Below the pieces are notes generated by a model. The model saw only the letters and a list, made by a program, of their open reading frames with translations. It did not search any database and had not been told where the DNA came from. Of a stretch of 64,000 bases of DNA, positions 22,297 through 32,873 are shown piece after piece; position 1 is the first letter of the stretch; each line of letters starts with the position of its first letter. The DNA is from JABDBL01 sp963845445 (GTDB taxonomy: Bacteria; Cyanobacteriota; Vampirovibrionia; Obscuribacterales; Obscuribacteraceae). The stretch spans positions 1-64,000 of the forward strand of contig CAWJSE010000002.1 in NCBI GenBank assembly GCA_963845445.1, read 5' to 3'. The translations under genes were made by a program, and so were the position numbers.

Positions 22297-22316
22297 CCAC
22301 TGCGGTTGACAAGGTT
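22290..22316. other. Sequence junction: end of the GC-rich alphaproteobacterial block
   Basis: secA stops matching its family here in mid-domain, and a gene on the opposite strand from a different genomic background runs into the same point. GC content and codon use drop at once. Neither repeat nor integrase is seen at the point, so an assembly join is likelier than an insertion. Confidence 0.75.
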
Positions 22317-22604
22317 CGCGGCTATGTGCTCGGAAGAACGCGCCTGGGGTGCGTCCACAATAAGAAAATGTTTACCCGCTTCAGAGGCGAGTCTGACTGC
22401 GCCGCGCGCTTCTTTCGGGTCTTTACCTGCGATTTTTAACAGCCAGCCAATCAGGCGCTCGATCTCGCTGTTGAGCATGTTCACCTTGTCCTGCGCCGCC
22501 CGAGCGAACTCGTCGCGCGCTTTGAGCGAGGACGCGAGGTCTGTTGCGAAGTACTCGTCAATATCGATCTTATAAGCCACTCGTATCATCTCCAACAAGC
22601 GCAA
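22297..22604 (-). CDS. Uncharacterised helical protein, 3' end lost at the junction
   Basis: I do not recognise this protein. From about 22604 (TTG; an ATG at 22589 is the alternative) it reads VAYKIDIDEYFATDLASSLK, ARDEFARAAQDKVNMLNSEI, ERLIGWLLKIAGKDPKEARG, a mostly helical, possibly coiled-coil sequence. It stays open until the junction. It follows the tailspike-like gene by 22 bp on the same strand, so a phage-tail or surface-related role is possible but not supported by any motif. Confidence 0.5.
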
Positions 22605-22626
22605 ACATTAGACAAGAGGTGCCATG

Positions 22627-25600
22627 TCACGACAGTCCTATGAAGACGCCGCCGTTCATAATGCAGTTGTTGTAGTTAAGGCCATCAGCTCCCTTGAAGA
22701 AAATGCCGGTGACCACTGTCACACCGCTGACCACTTCGGTTGTTACTCCAAGTCGCAGATTTAAGGTCACGCCGTCGTTTCCGTTTGGATTCACACCATA
22801 GCAGGCAACGCCACCGTCGACTGTTATGCCGCCGGCGCATACGAAGCTCGCGACCTGGATCGAGACGTTTGAAAGAACGCGGCTGGAACTGACGATGACG
22901 GTCCCGCCAACTTCGATTTGCGAGGCATTAGCGGGACCACTGCTCCCAATTCCGCCGCTGCCCACGGAAATCCCGCCTGAACCAACTGTCAGGCTGTTGA
23001 AGTCGGCTCCGGTGGAGCTAATGCTGCTTGAGCCGCAGGTGAGGCTGCCGACAGTTGCCCCTCCCGAGGTGCTTATCCCACCGCTACTCACAAATGCGCC
23101 GGAGGAGTTAATCATCACGCTGCCGCCCACATCGATTTGCGAGCCGTTGATGTAGCCGCTACTATTCACCCCGCCCGCGCCAACGGATATGCCGCCTGAG
23201 CCGACGGTTAGGCTGTTGAAGTCGGCACCCGTGGAGCTAATGCTACTGGAGCCGCAGGTAAGGCTGCCGACACTGGCTCCTCCCGTCGTGCTGATGCCTC
23301 CGTTGCCCACAAATGCGCCGGAGGAATTGATCATCACATTGCTGCCGATTTTTATCTGCGAACCACTGACGGGCCCACTCACCGACACAGAAGCGCCATT
23401 AAAGTTATTAGACGGGTCTATCATCGCAAATGAGCCCCGCATAAGCGCCATGCCCGTTGGCATTACGAGGCCGGCCGAATTAAGCGTAAGCAACGGCGTG
23501 TTGTCAGATCGACTAATTACAAATTCATAGTCGGAGTACGAGGGCGAGGCGCCCATCGTTTGCAGAGTTGTACCTATGAGACCGTCGGCGGCCGGCGATG
23601 TGCTGGTAAGAAGAAGGGAGCCCGAGGTGCTGTTAGTTCCCGGGTTCTTGGCAAGAGGAACTGGGCGGTCGTCGTGTTAGTACTGTCCACCCAGTTTGTG
23701 TCGCCGGTATTGAAGGCTCCCATCGACGCGTCTTCCGAGATTGCGAAACCACCGGAGGCGAGCCACTCGATGTGACAGCCCGAGACCTTGTTGCTGTGAG
23801 CGGTTAATACAACCGGGCCGACGGTGATGTTACCCAGCACAATTGGTGACGACTGGAAAGGTGGCATTGGAGGTGGGCCCACGGTCGGCTGTCGAATGAT
23901 GCAACCGGAGATGCTCCCGTATTGCATGGCGTATCCACCGACTGAACTATATCCGAAGCCGTTTAGCTCACACCCAGTGATATTTATGTATTGTCCGGCT
24001 CCCGGCACGGCGTTAGAGTTGCTGACCTCTATGCCTTTCGTGACGTTAATCCCGTTCCCGCCAACGCCGCACTGGGATGGAACGATGAGCTGATCTGTCG
24101 AAAAAAACGCCGACGTGCCGACTGCGGATATAGTAGAATTGCCCATCCCGTCGGCGCTGCACAATTGACCATTGACGCCATCGGCACGTATTTGTCGAGT
24201 GGCGTTTAATAACAAGCCGGTAGTGTCTGCGACGACGGCGGGTACCTGTGGAGAGGCAAGCCACTTGGGTATTCGGGTTCCGTCGGGTGTGCTATCCACC
24301 AACGTTGACGCCCCGCCTCCAGTTGGAACGAAACCGGTGGTTGAAGTCGCGCAGATAAACCCGCACCGCCGCGAGGTTATCTCCTCCCAATACGTATCGA
24401 TGTCTCCTGGCTCGGTACCATCGCCGAGATGGTCCTCGCAGTTTCCGATGAAAGTAACATTTCTATTGATGAACGCGGAGTCCCCGAGCGAGTCGGCACG
24501 CGTCCAGAAGCAATGCCCCGTGACATTTTGAAAGAAAGCATCCAGGACCCGAATGTCCGAGAAGTAGGCCGACGAGCCGTCGCTGCTTCCAAAGATGCCG
24601 CCGTTCCATCCGAAATAATTGTAGTCTTCGCTGAAGCCGCGCACGGCTGGTCGGGAATTCGTGATTCGTGGCCGGATGATGTCGATGAAGTTGATGCCGT
24701 GAGATACGGCGCGCCAGTATATTGCATACCCGCCGGTGTGGTTAATCTCAATGTCTTCGATTAGTACGTTGGTAGACCCTGCGTGAATCCAGATAGAGGA
24801 ACCGGTTGTCCACCAAGCGGCGTTTGGGTTGTCGCCCGCATTGTAAGTGATGGGAACTGGAGTTACAACTCCTCCTTCCATCCCAAAACCGATCAGGTCA
24901 ACGTTGGTGACACCGTTCAGGTCTAGCCACCCGGATCCGGCAGGAAGCGATGCGCGCCTTGCGCGACGCCCTCATCCCGCCACTGTACGCCAGTCGATTC
25001 CGTAGTTACGCCGCCCGCCCAGGAGGGCTCCATCCCGGCAGTGACGCCAGGCGTGATCACAGTTTGAATGTGCGGCGGACTCTGGGAGTCCAGGCAACTC
25101 ATCCCAACCGAGACGGCGTAACCTAAAGGCCACCGATTCGGAACGAACCTCACCTGGCTGCGGGGGCTCCCGTCGCCGATCAGCCGAAGCCCGCTTGGGA
25201 TGCTAACGGAGCCGGGGATATATAGTGTGGTTCCTGCCGGGATACTGAGCCATCCGGCACCGCCCGCGGCCACCGCTGAAACGGCTGACTGGAAGCTAGA
25301 AAGATCGTTGGTGTACCCATCGCCAACACATCCGAAGTCGTGTACCGATGGTGCCTCCATGATCTTCGGTACAAGGTGGCGGGCAACGGAAGAAGCCATT
25401 GATGACTGGATCATCGCGGTGAGGTTGCCAGAAATGTTCGCCGTTCCATTGACGTTCAGCGTGTGCGATGGCGCCGAAGTTCCGATTCCTACCATTCCTC
25501 CGAGGGGCTCTAACAGCAGGTTGCGATAGGCTACTCCCTCCGATTCCGCCTGCACGTAACCAGCATTTGTCATCGGGACCCCATTGTAGGTCTGGTTATA

Positions 25601-26266
25601 ACCGATCGTGACTCCTGAGAGGGACGGGTCTTGGAAGGACGCGTTGATCTTTACGTTGTTGTTGCCTCCGGAACTTGTGTAGAACCTGGCCTGTCCGAAA
25701 ACGTTGAGCGTCGCACCCGGGCTCATCGTCGCGATTCCGACGTTGCCAGAGTTGTTGACGCGCAGAACCTCAGTGAAGCTTCCACTTGCGGCGCTGCCGT
25801 AGCCGAGCGCGCCACCATCTGTTCCAACTACGCGAAAAAAGCCGTTCCCGTCTGACGCGAAGCCCGCCTCAGTTGCGAAGCCTGTATCCGAAACTCTAAT
25901 TTGGAAGGGTGTGCTAGCGCCAAAGGGCCCGATTACGTCCAAGGGTGCAACTGGGGAGTTGTTATTAATTCCGACGGCTGCTGATGCTTGTACGTAGAGA
26001 GTGTTCGGGGCGTGGGCGCTGCCAACACTTAGAAGGCAGTCCGTCCCGGGGCTATTGCGCTCGGTGTAAATTTCCGCGAGCAGACCGCCTCCCCAGCCAC
26101 TGCCGAGCGCTTTCACGGAGAGGAGGTTGTCGTTTGCGGACCCGATGTCTAGCGTGAAGGTACCTGCGACGCCGAACTCGTTAATGGTGAGAACGTTCGC
26201 AGACGGGTCGAAGGTCAGATCATTCGAGTAGCCGCTGCTTGCGTATTGGATTTGTTCAGCACTCAT
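22627..26266 (-). CDS. Large phage-tailspike-like beta-helix protein, split by two frameshifts
   Basis: Three successive open segments (26266-24923, 24881-23574 and 23556-22627) form one protein of about 1,200 residues. Start is ATG at 26266 with aaggagt upstream. The N-terminal third has repeated fibre-like units (NSGNVGIATMSPGATLNVFG, GGMVGIGTSAPSHTLNVNGT). The middle begins VHDFGCVGDGYTNDLSSFQS, the pectate-lyase-3 type right-handed beta-helix entry seen in tailspikes, and has an IEDIEINHTGGYAIYW coil. The C-terminus is Gly/Ser-rich with 73-residue repeats. There are no obvious catalytic residues. It could be a prophage tailspike or a secreted bacterial polysaccharide-binding protein. Confidence 0.75.
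22910..23390. repeat. 219-bp (73-residue) tandem repeats in the tailspike-like gene
   Basis: The unit beginning aggctgttgaagtcgg occurs at 22991 and again at 23210, exactly 219 bp later, and the surrounding sequence matches with scattered synonymous changes. Each unit encodes GSLTCGSSSISSTGADFNSL, TVGSGGISVG, then a linker and GGSVMINSSGAFV. A partial third copy lies at each side. The conserved frame shows that the repeat is a protein module. Confidence 0.85.
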
Positions 26267-26986
26267 CGTTGAACTCCTTGTGTTGGAACCTGTTTATCGG
26301 ATGTCCTCGGACGAGCTTGCTTGACACTGATTGTGCGGGACTTCTGAACTAGCTCGCGCAGTTCCAAACGGAGAGAAGGGGGGGAGAATTTAGGGATTTC
26401 GACATATGGTTGCGCTGGTTTAAAGGATAATTGCGCATTTGGTTCTCACGTTAAGGGTATGTTGGCTCATTCCTTCTTCGACGTCAAGGGGCTTTCGCGC
26501 GGAATTTGGGTGCACGAATCGCTCCGCATCGCTCCACTAAGCCGTGCGGCCGGATGTTCGCGGTAAGTGCTTGTGGCCGGCGACTCGCCAAGTGCATCCA
26601 TCACGATCCAAAGCCACGACGTACACGAACCAGGAGATGAAAACACTGATTCTAAGCTGGTTTAGAGCGACGCTTTTCGAAGGAAATGCTCCGCTGCCGA
26701 GCGCGGCAGTGGGGGATGAAAATGGGCGAGAGATAGAGAGGGCGATGCCGGTTTGGCGCGAGATTTTGGTTCAAAGCCAAGCAACTTGATTATAAATAGG
26801 TAAAGGTAAAGGTAGGCATTTGCGTCACTATCCGGGTTCGCGGAGAACGGCTTCGGATTCTTGAATGATTGGTGTTTGCGGCTGCACTGGCGTAGATCTT
26901 CCTTTCCAATTCCAGGGTAGCGTTTGGGGGGTACGTGTTTTGGGGGATTTGTTGATTTTAAAGGGAAATTAGGGGGAAAGGGTCGG
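26267..26986. other. Gene-free interval with a short dispersed repeat
   Basis: This 720-bp interval between two minus-strand genes shows no convincing coding frame; short open frames here lack ribosome sites and recognisable composition. The first ~130 bp hold the promoter region of the tailspike-like gene. Around 26781-26830 is a copy of a short repeat also found at 29814-29862, next to a run of three aaaggt-like hexamers. Confidence 0.5.
26776..26830. repeat. Dispersed repeat, copy 1
   Basis: The stretch contains agcaacttgattata, a short variable spacer (here taaaggtaaaggtagg) and atttgcgtca. The same two blocks in the same order occur at 29814-29862 with a spacer 7 bp shorter, and the preceding ttcaaa element is shared too. 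The repeat suggests that both halves of this block are from one genome. Confidence 0.6.
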
Positions 26987-29688
26987 TCACCGGGGGCCGA
27001 CGGTCAGGTACGCGGAGGCCGGGGACGTGGATCCGTTTATAGTCATGGTGATGGGGTGGTCGCCGGGCGACACGGTGGACGGCAGGGCGAGGTTCAGTTG
27101 ATAGAGGCCGGCGCTGCCGGGGACGACTCCTGCATATTGGATGGCCGACGGGTCGAGGGGCGAGTTGTCCAGAGTAACGGAGAGACCCGTCACCTGTGCC
27201 GCGCCCGGGGCCAGGGCTCCTGAGGGGACAGATGGGGTTGTTAGTCCGAGGCCGGTCGTGTAGATGACGACGATCTCTCCTGGATAGGCGGGGGAGAATC
27301 CCACACCGAGGCGAACCGGGTCGCCGACGTTGGCGTTGGTGAGGCCATCAGTCGCGACGACCGGAGCCTTGCCAGTGGCATCATGCGCCCAGTAAAAGAA
27401 TTCGGGGGATGACGCTTGCACTGGCAGCGTGACTGCGTTCGAGGATTGCGAGTTTGGCTGGTCGCAATTGGTGATCGACCTGGACGGGGATACTGCCTGA
27501 CGTCGCCGGTAGCTGCGGGACCTGAACGTTCAGCTGAACCGGCGTGACGAGGAATAGAGGAGCGCGTGCGGCACCGAAGAGGACACATGTACCGCCAAGG
27601 TTCGTTGATAGGGAGGGCGAACTGGCGTTGGTCCCCGCGGGCGCAAGGTTTTGTCCAAATATTGAGAGGATGGCGTTGGGAGAGACGGTTTGGATGGTCG
27701 GCGTGCTTAGGCCGGCGCCGACGACTCCGTTGGGGAGGATTTGGGGGGCCGGGGTGATGGCGTTGACGGTGAAGGCGACGCTCGGCAGGCCGGCTGCGGT
27801 GGCTGTGATGGTGATGGGGCCCGGTTTGTTACCGAGAGTGACGGAGGTTGAGGCGGTTCCGTCTGAGGCGGTGGTTGCGGTTCCAGGATTGAGCGTGGCA
27901 GCGCCAGAGGTTGCGGCGAAGGTTACGGAGGCGCCTGGGAACGAGCTGCCGTCGGCGGCGGTTAGCTTAACTAGTAAAGGTTGGGTGAGGGCGGCGCCAG
28001 GCGCTCCGGTTTGGCCGTCGCCGCTGATGGACGAGAGGGCTGACGGAATGCCAGTGGTTCCGGTTGGCTCTTGGATGATGGTGGCGATTGATCCCGAGAT
28101 GGCGATGGTACCGGTTCTTTGTGGGCCTGTGTTGGAGGCGATGGCGTATTGCACCGTTCCGTTGCCGGTGCCGCTGGATGCTAAGAAGATCCATGGAGCA
28201 TTGCTCGTCGCGGTCCATTTACAGTCTGCGAAGCTGGCTGTCACTTGCAAGGTTCCACTGTTGTTCGCAGCCTGACAACTATCTGCTGCGGTGTGACAGT
28301 GAAGGTGCAAATTTCGGGGGTGGCGCGAGTTGGGTGATCTGAATAACTGTTCCCGCAACGGATAAGTGGCCTTGCCGCGATGCTTTGGTGGGATTGGCCG
28401 CGACAGTGAACGAGATGGATCCATTGCCTGAGCTCAAACTAGTGACGGAATCCAAACCCGAAGTGATGTTCAACCATGTAGAATCGCTCGAACGCGGACC
28501 ACGGACAGCTATCCAATAGCGTTATGACGCCAACGGAAAACGTGCCACCCGAGGCGTCCGGTGTTGCCGTGGAGGGAGGAACGTCGTTGTACTGACAACC
28601 TCCAGTTGGACCACTCGGTATTAGTTGCCACACCTTGCTGTTGTCAGAGTCGACGTATAAGAGCGCGCCAGATGGCAGGACCGCAGTAGCCATCGACTGA
28701 CCAAAAACCGTACTGAGCGATGGCGCACCGTCACCTTTGTAGGGCCCGAATCCGCCGACTTTGCTCGTTGTCCCCTGTTGATTTATTACCCACAGTGAAC
28801 TGCCATCGCCGAAATAGAGGTTTCCGATTCGGATCGACAGCCGGGCCCACCGGCATCAGCAGTTGGGCCTGGGTACCCGGTCCTCCATATAACGAAACTT
28901 TGCCCGTCGCACTGACCTCCCACATGGCAGCGGTCCCAGTGAACTGTTTGCCAACGAGACCGCCGACGGTCTGGGTCACAAATAAATTACCGGGAATATC
29001 GACCGCAATTCCGGTGAGGGCTCCCCCGGTACTGGTAATTGATGCGACGGTTGGAGATGGGGCGCCCCAATCCGCTAATTTTTCGAATAACCCATGCTCG
29101 GGTGTTACCGGCGATGAAGGCTTCGCTCGTGAAGAAGAGATTCCCCTGTGTGTCCGCGGCCAGAGCGCTCGGAGATACCAAGGCTTGGGCAGCCGGCCCA
29201 CCGTCACCTGAGTATCCGGGGGTTCCGTTTCCGGCAAACACCTGGATTACGCCGTCGGGCGTTATTTGCCGAATTCTATTTCCGCCTGCAACGTAGACAT
29301 TACCAGTTGGGCCGACAGCGATTCCGACCAGACTTAACTGAGCATTGATCGCTGGACCGCCATCACCGGAAGACCCGACGCTTCCGTTGCCGGCAAGTGT
29401 CGATATGACACCGTCTGGATTCACGCGGCGTATACGTGCATTGCCTGTGTCCATGATATACACGACGCCGTTTGGACCGACGCTGACACCGCCAGGCGCC
29501 TTCAATTGAGCCGCGGTGGCGGGGCCCCCATCACCGGCAAAAGCCGGAACGCCCGTCCCTGCGAGCGTTCGCACCACGTACGCGGTGTTGGCTTGGGCTG
29601 CGGCCTCGGGGATGATCAAGCCTAGAAGCACCGCGAGGAAGACGGTTCTGATAGCGTCACGGCTGGTTGAATTTCGCGTCGGTCGCAT
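26987..29688 (-). CDS. Large secreted protein: NHL repeats, BACON domains, Ig-like domain and TIGR03437-type C-terminus; several frameshifts
   Basis: A signal peptide (TVFLAVLLGLIIPEAAAQAN) is followed by NHL beta-propeller units (TLAGTGVPAFAGDGGPATAA, TLAGNGSVGSSGDGGPAINA, VFAGNGTPGYSGDGGPAAQA). BACON-like strands follow (ADCKWTATSNAPWIFLASSG), then a bacterial Ig-like domain (VKLTAADGSSFPGASVTFAA). The C-terminus has the Solibacter paralogous-family pattern ILSIFGQNLAPAG, VTPVQLNVQVPQLPATSG and GEIVVIYTTGLGLT. Frame breaks lie near 29060, 28835, 28690, 28460, 28310 and 27440. Joined length is about 890 residues. It is probably extracytoplasmic and involved in binding; no enzyme motif is visible. 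The TIGR03437-like tail is the main evidence for a Solibacter-type host. Confidence 0.8.
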
Positions 29689-29922
29689 GGATGATTCTGC
29701 CTCTCGGGCCTATAAGCGGATTGCCGGCTAGTCGCGTGTTTGCGGGCGACGGGTTAGATGGCGAGTCGTCGCCGGGGCACGAAAGAGATTTGTTAGATTT
29801 TGATTCAAAAGTCGAGCAACTTGATTATAGACAGTTATGGCGAGAATTTGCGTCAGCAGTCAAGGACGCCTAGCGGGGCTTCGCGCTACTGGGTGGGGGA
29901 AGATTCGTCATATATTTAGGCG
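29689..29922. promoter_or_regulatory. Divergent intergenic region between two NHL-repeat genes
   Basis: Both flanking genes start from this 234-bp interval and point away from each other, so it must hold both promoters. It contains the second copy of the dispersed repeat (29814-29862). I cannot assign promoter boxes with confidence. Confidence 0.45.
29814..29862. repeat. Dispersed repeat, copy 2
   Basis: It contains agcaacttgattata, a 16-bp spacer and atttgcgtca, matching 26780-26830 apart from the spacer. It lies between two divergent NHL genes, so it could be a regulatory element, but its first copy lies in an interval without an adjacent divergent start. Confidence 0.6.
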
Positions 29923-30989
29923 ATGCGTCTTTTTCCTTTGGCGATAGCGGTGGCGGGTGCGGCTTGGTGTGGGCAGATCAACACGATTGCCGGTAATGGC
30001 GAGGCTGGGTTCTCGGGCGACAAGGGGTTGGCGGCAGTCGCGCAGATCAACAATCCTTATGGATTGCGAATCGGACCCGATGGGGCTTTGTATATCTGCG
30101 AGATTGGCAATCACCGGATCCGTCGGATCGACCTCAAGAGTGGCGTGATTACGACGTTTGCCGGGACGGGGAAAAGGGCAATTCGGGCGATGGGGGTCCG
30201 GCACTACAGGCTAAGATGAACGAGCCGTACGAGCTGGTCTTCGACAGTCAGGGCAATCTGTACTTCACCGACATGCCGGAGAGCGTGATCCGCAAGATCG
30301 ATGCTAAGACCGGGATTATCTCGCGAGTGGCGGGGAATGGGACGGCGGGATTCGGCGGCGATGGCGGTCCGGCCGTGGAGGCGCAATTGAAGCAACCACA
30401 CAGCATCGCGCTGACTCCGGACGGCGGGCTGCTGATTTGCGATATCGGCAATAACCGGATCCGGCGGGTGGACCTGGCTGGGGGAACCATCCGCACGTTC
30501 GCGGGCACTGGGGAAAAGAAGCCTACGCCCGATGGTGCGCCGCTCGAAGGGACGCCGTTGAATGGTCCGCGCGCGCTGGATGTGGATGACAAGGGCAACC
30601 TGTGGCTGGTGCTGCGCGAAGGCAATGCGATTTACCGGATCGACGTGAAGGCGAAGAAGATTGTCCACGTCGCGGGCACGGGGGAGAAGGGCTTCACGGG
30701 CGATGGCGGCGACGCGAAGGCGGCGAAGTTCAACGGGCCGAAGGGCATCTCGTGGTCGGCGTACGGAGTCTTTATTGCGGATACGGAGAATCATGCGATT
30801 CGTCGGCTTGATGAGAAGAGTGGTGTGCTGACGACGCTGGTAGGGAATGGCGAGCGGGGCAACGGGCCGGATGGTTATGAGCCGCTGAAGTGCAAACTGG
30901 CGCGTCCGCATGGGATTTTGGCGGCGGCCGATGGGTTCGTTTATGTGGATGACAGCGAGAATCACCGGGTGCGTAGATTGAAGCCGTGA
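29923..30989 (+). CDS. NHL-repeat beta-propeller protein, one frameshift
   Basis: Start is ATG at 29923 with a signal peptide (RLFPLAIAVAGAAWCGQ). At least five NHL units follow, each with the pattern G-D-G-G-P-A then N-H-R-I-R-R: ICEIGNHRIRRIDLKSG, ICDIGNNRIRRVDLAGG, IADTENHAIRRLDEKSG and DDSENHRVRRLKP. A single extra A in an AAAA run near 30173-30176 breaks the frame before NSGDGGPALQAK. It is likely a secreted propeller for protein or ligand binding; several Acidobacteriota have many such paralogues. The last 28 bp overlap the convergent antitoxin-like gene. Confidence 0.85.
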
Positions 30990-31228
30990 GATGCTAATTC
31001 GGTTGGCCAGAGTGCCTGCGACTCCCAGAAGCCTGGCTCGTCGGTCGACTGCGGTTTCCTGGCATAGCCCTGGCGGTCCAGGTCCTCCAACGATTGAAGT
31101 TCGAGGCGTAGCAGATGCTGTTTCAACGCTTCGCGAATCAGCGCAGAGCGATTCTGTTTGGTCCTGAGCCCGGCGCGGTCAACAGCTTTCAAAAGTTTGG
31201 TGTCCAGGACAACTTGGATGGTTTCCAT
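30962..31228 (-). CDS. Ribbon-helix-helix (CopG/MetJ-like) antitoxin-type protein
   Basis: This 88-residue protein begins METIQVVLDTKLLKAVDRAG, then RTKQNRSALIREALKQHLLR, the classic ribbon strand plus two helices of CopG-type antitoxins. The C-terminal part (DEPGFWESQALWPTEL) resembles toxin-binding tails of MazE-like RHH proteins. No MazF or other toxin gene follows; instead its 3' end overlaps the NHL gene. It may be an orphan repressor. Confidence 0.8.
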   Translation of the reverse strand: METIQVVLDTKLLKAVDRAGLRTKQNRSALIREALKQHLLRLELQSLEDLDRQGYARKPQSTDEPGFWESQALWPTELASHGFNLRTR

Positions 31229-31230
31229 TT

Positions 31231-31494
31231 GTGGAGTGTACTCTTAGTATCTTCCACATGGGCGGCCTGCAACTGGACACGCGCGAGCATGCGCTCAAGG
31301 TGATCACTCCCGGCGATCCCGACAAGAGCCGCATCATGGAAGCTGTCCGGCAGTCCGGCAAAACCAAAATGCCGCCTTCCGGCAAGCTGTCCGATGACGA
31401 GATCGGCGCTCTGGCCACCTGGATCAAGGACGGCGTTGTGCCGCCAATCGCGACGAGTAAGCTTGTGCTGACGAATAGACGTCGTAACAACTGA
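31231..31494 (+). pseudogene. Fragment of a planctomycete-type cytochrome c domain
   Basis: The reading from 31258 gives MGGLQLDTREHALKVITPGD, PDKSRIMEAVRQSGKTKMPP, LSDDEIGALATWIKDGVV. This is the part of a PSCyt1-type (DUF1549/DUF1553-associated) cytochrome domain that follows the heme motif. The CxxCH heme attachment site that should lie just upstream is absent, as is the long C-terminal remainder. It is a truncated relic beside the antitoxin gene. Confidence 0.65.
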
Positions 31495-31523
31495 GGCGTT
31501 TTCATGGTGTTTTTGCCTCCTTG

Positions 31524-32238
31524 CTACTTGGACCTTGGTAGGTAACGGGTTGCGTCACCGGGAAAGTACTCCTCGCCCAAACTCTTGAACCTTCCAGGGT
31601 GTTCCACTTCACGAACGGAGTAACGCCCAGAGTTATAGCTCATCCCATCAGAGAAGAAAACGCCACCGCTGCGAATCACGCATTTTGTCGCGAGGGCAGG
31701 ACGTAAGCCGTTGAGTGGATTGCTGATCTGTGCCATGTACTCCCTAAGGTGAATGAGCAGAGTGCCTCCGGGGGCGAGGGCGGCGGACTGCATTTTGGGG
31801 TCTTGTTCGAGAGCTCTGCCTTTGCTAGAGAGCGCCGACGACGAGGGGATCTTGCCGATGTTTAAGTGACACGTCCCCTCCGGGGACCTGGCCGTCTCCT
31901 GTTTCCGGAAACTCTAGGACGATGTCCATCCATGCGATGGTCTTGCTGGTTCGGTTCAGGAGCTCGACTGTGAGGTTCTGAAGCCAATCTCCGCCGGCCT
32001 CAAATGGAACAACGGGTTGAAACTCTCGCAGCCCGACGGGGGCTCCGCACTTCACCTCGGAATTCCCGAGCATAACTTTCGTTATCATTACGGCGTCGTT
32101 CGGGAGTTGCTGGGCGAGTTCGATTCTCCGCTCCGCCGCGGCGCACAGACCGGGCATGCCGGCGAGAAGCGTGAGCATGACGGCAGTTGGGGGTCCGTAG
32201 CAGCCGCTCCTCTTAAGTCTGACTGAGCACGTAGACAT
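31524..32238 (-). CDS. Exported hypothetical protein of a Solibacter-type family, one frameshift
   Basis: Start is ATG at 32238 with aaggagg upstream and a signal peptide (TAVMLTLLAGMPGLCAAAER). The first part has ITKVMLGNSEVKCG, PFEAGGDWLQNLTVELLNRT, WMDIVLEFPETGDG. A shift near 31810 joins ALAPGGTLLIHLREYMAQIS, LATKCVIRSGGVFFSDGMSY and SLGEEYFPGDA. The layout resembles an uncharacterised exported family of Acidobacteriota. No catalytic motif is seen; the reading as one gene rests on the fit between the two halves. Confidence 0.6.
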
Positions 32239-32873
32239 GAATTCCTCCTTGCGAAGACCTTTTGGTTGCCGATTCACCGCGCGAGCCTTGACCCGGCAGT
32301 GTCCTGCGATTTAGCGGAAAACTGGACGGAATCGCGACGCGAGCCGGGGTTCTCATTCGCGCAATGAAAGAGCTTGGAAATTACTCGCGCCTACGAGTTC
32401 AAGGGCGGATTCCGCGGTGTTCTTAGGCCGCAAACGTCCCTAGCACTCTCTACGGCGCGCCACTTCCGAATGCGGCAGCGACTTTGCCTGCTGCAATATT
32501 CCCGCTGGCCGCGATCGGGACCATCAGGGATCCACAGAGCACATCCGGCTGCAAACAGCTTGCAACCGCAGAGACCGCGCAGAAGCAAGCCGCGTACCGG
32601 ACTCAACCAGGGCTGTCTCCTGCATTTCACTATGCGCCTGTCCACCAGCTTTGGCAAGACCTATCGATTGACGTTTCTTGCAGGGGCGAGTGGCTTTCCT
32701 TTGTGGATTTGGATTCCGTGTCCAAACCTACAATTTTCGTCAATCATTTCCGCACTGTGAGGTCTCTTTATCTTGTTTCAGTATCGGTCCGTGCCATATA
32801 ATTGGCATTCGGCAAAAGCCGAACTTCGCGCGACTGCGTCGACGCGCGACCGCCGTTTCCGTGAAAAAAAACC
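32239..32873. other. Intergenic region with no recognisable gene
   Basis: This 635-bp region separates the exported-protein gene from the AraC-type gene. Two overlapping open frames on the plus strand (32374-32760 and 32484-32801) have no family resemblance or ribosome site and look spurious. A run of A residues precedes the regulator start. Confidence 0.5.

Noticed and set aside
22910..23390. A CRISPR-like repeat array
   Set aside because: The repeat unit is 219 bp, in frame and without unique spacers; it is a coding tandem repeat.
32374..32801. Two overlapping plus-strand frames in the gap before the AraC-type gene
   Set aside because: No ribosome site, no family resemblance and irregular composition.
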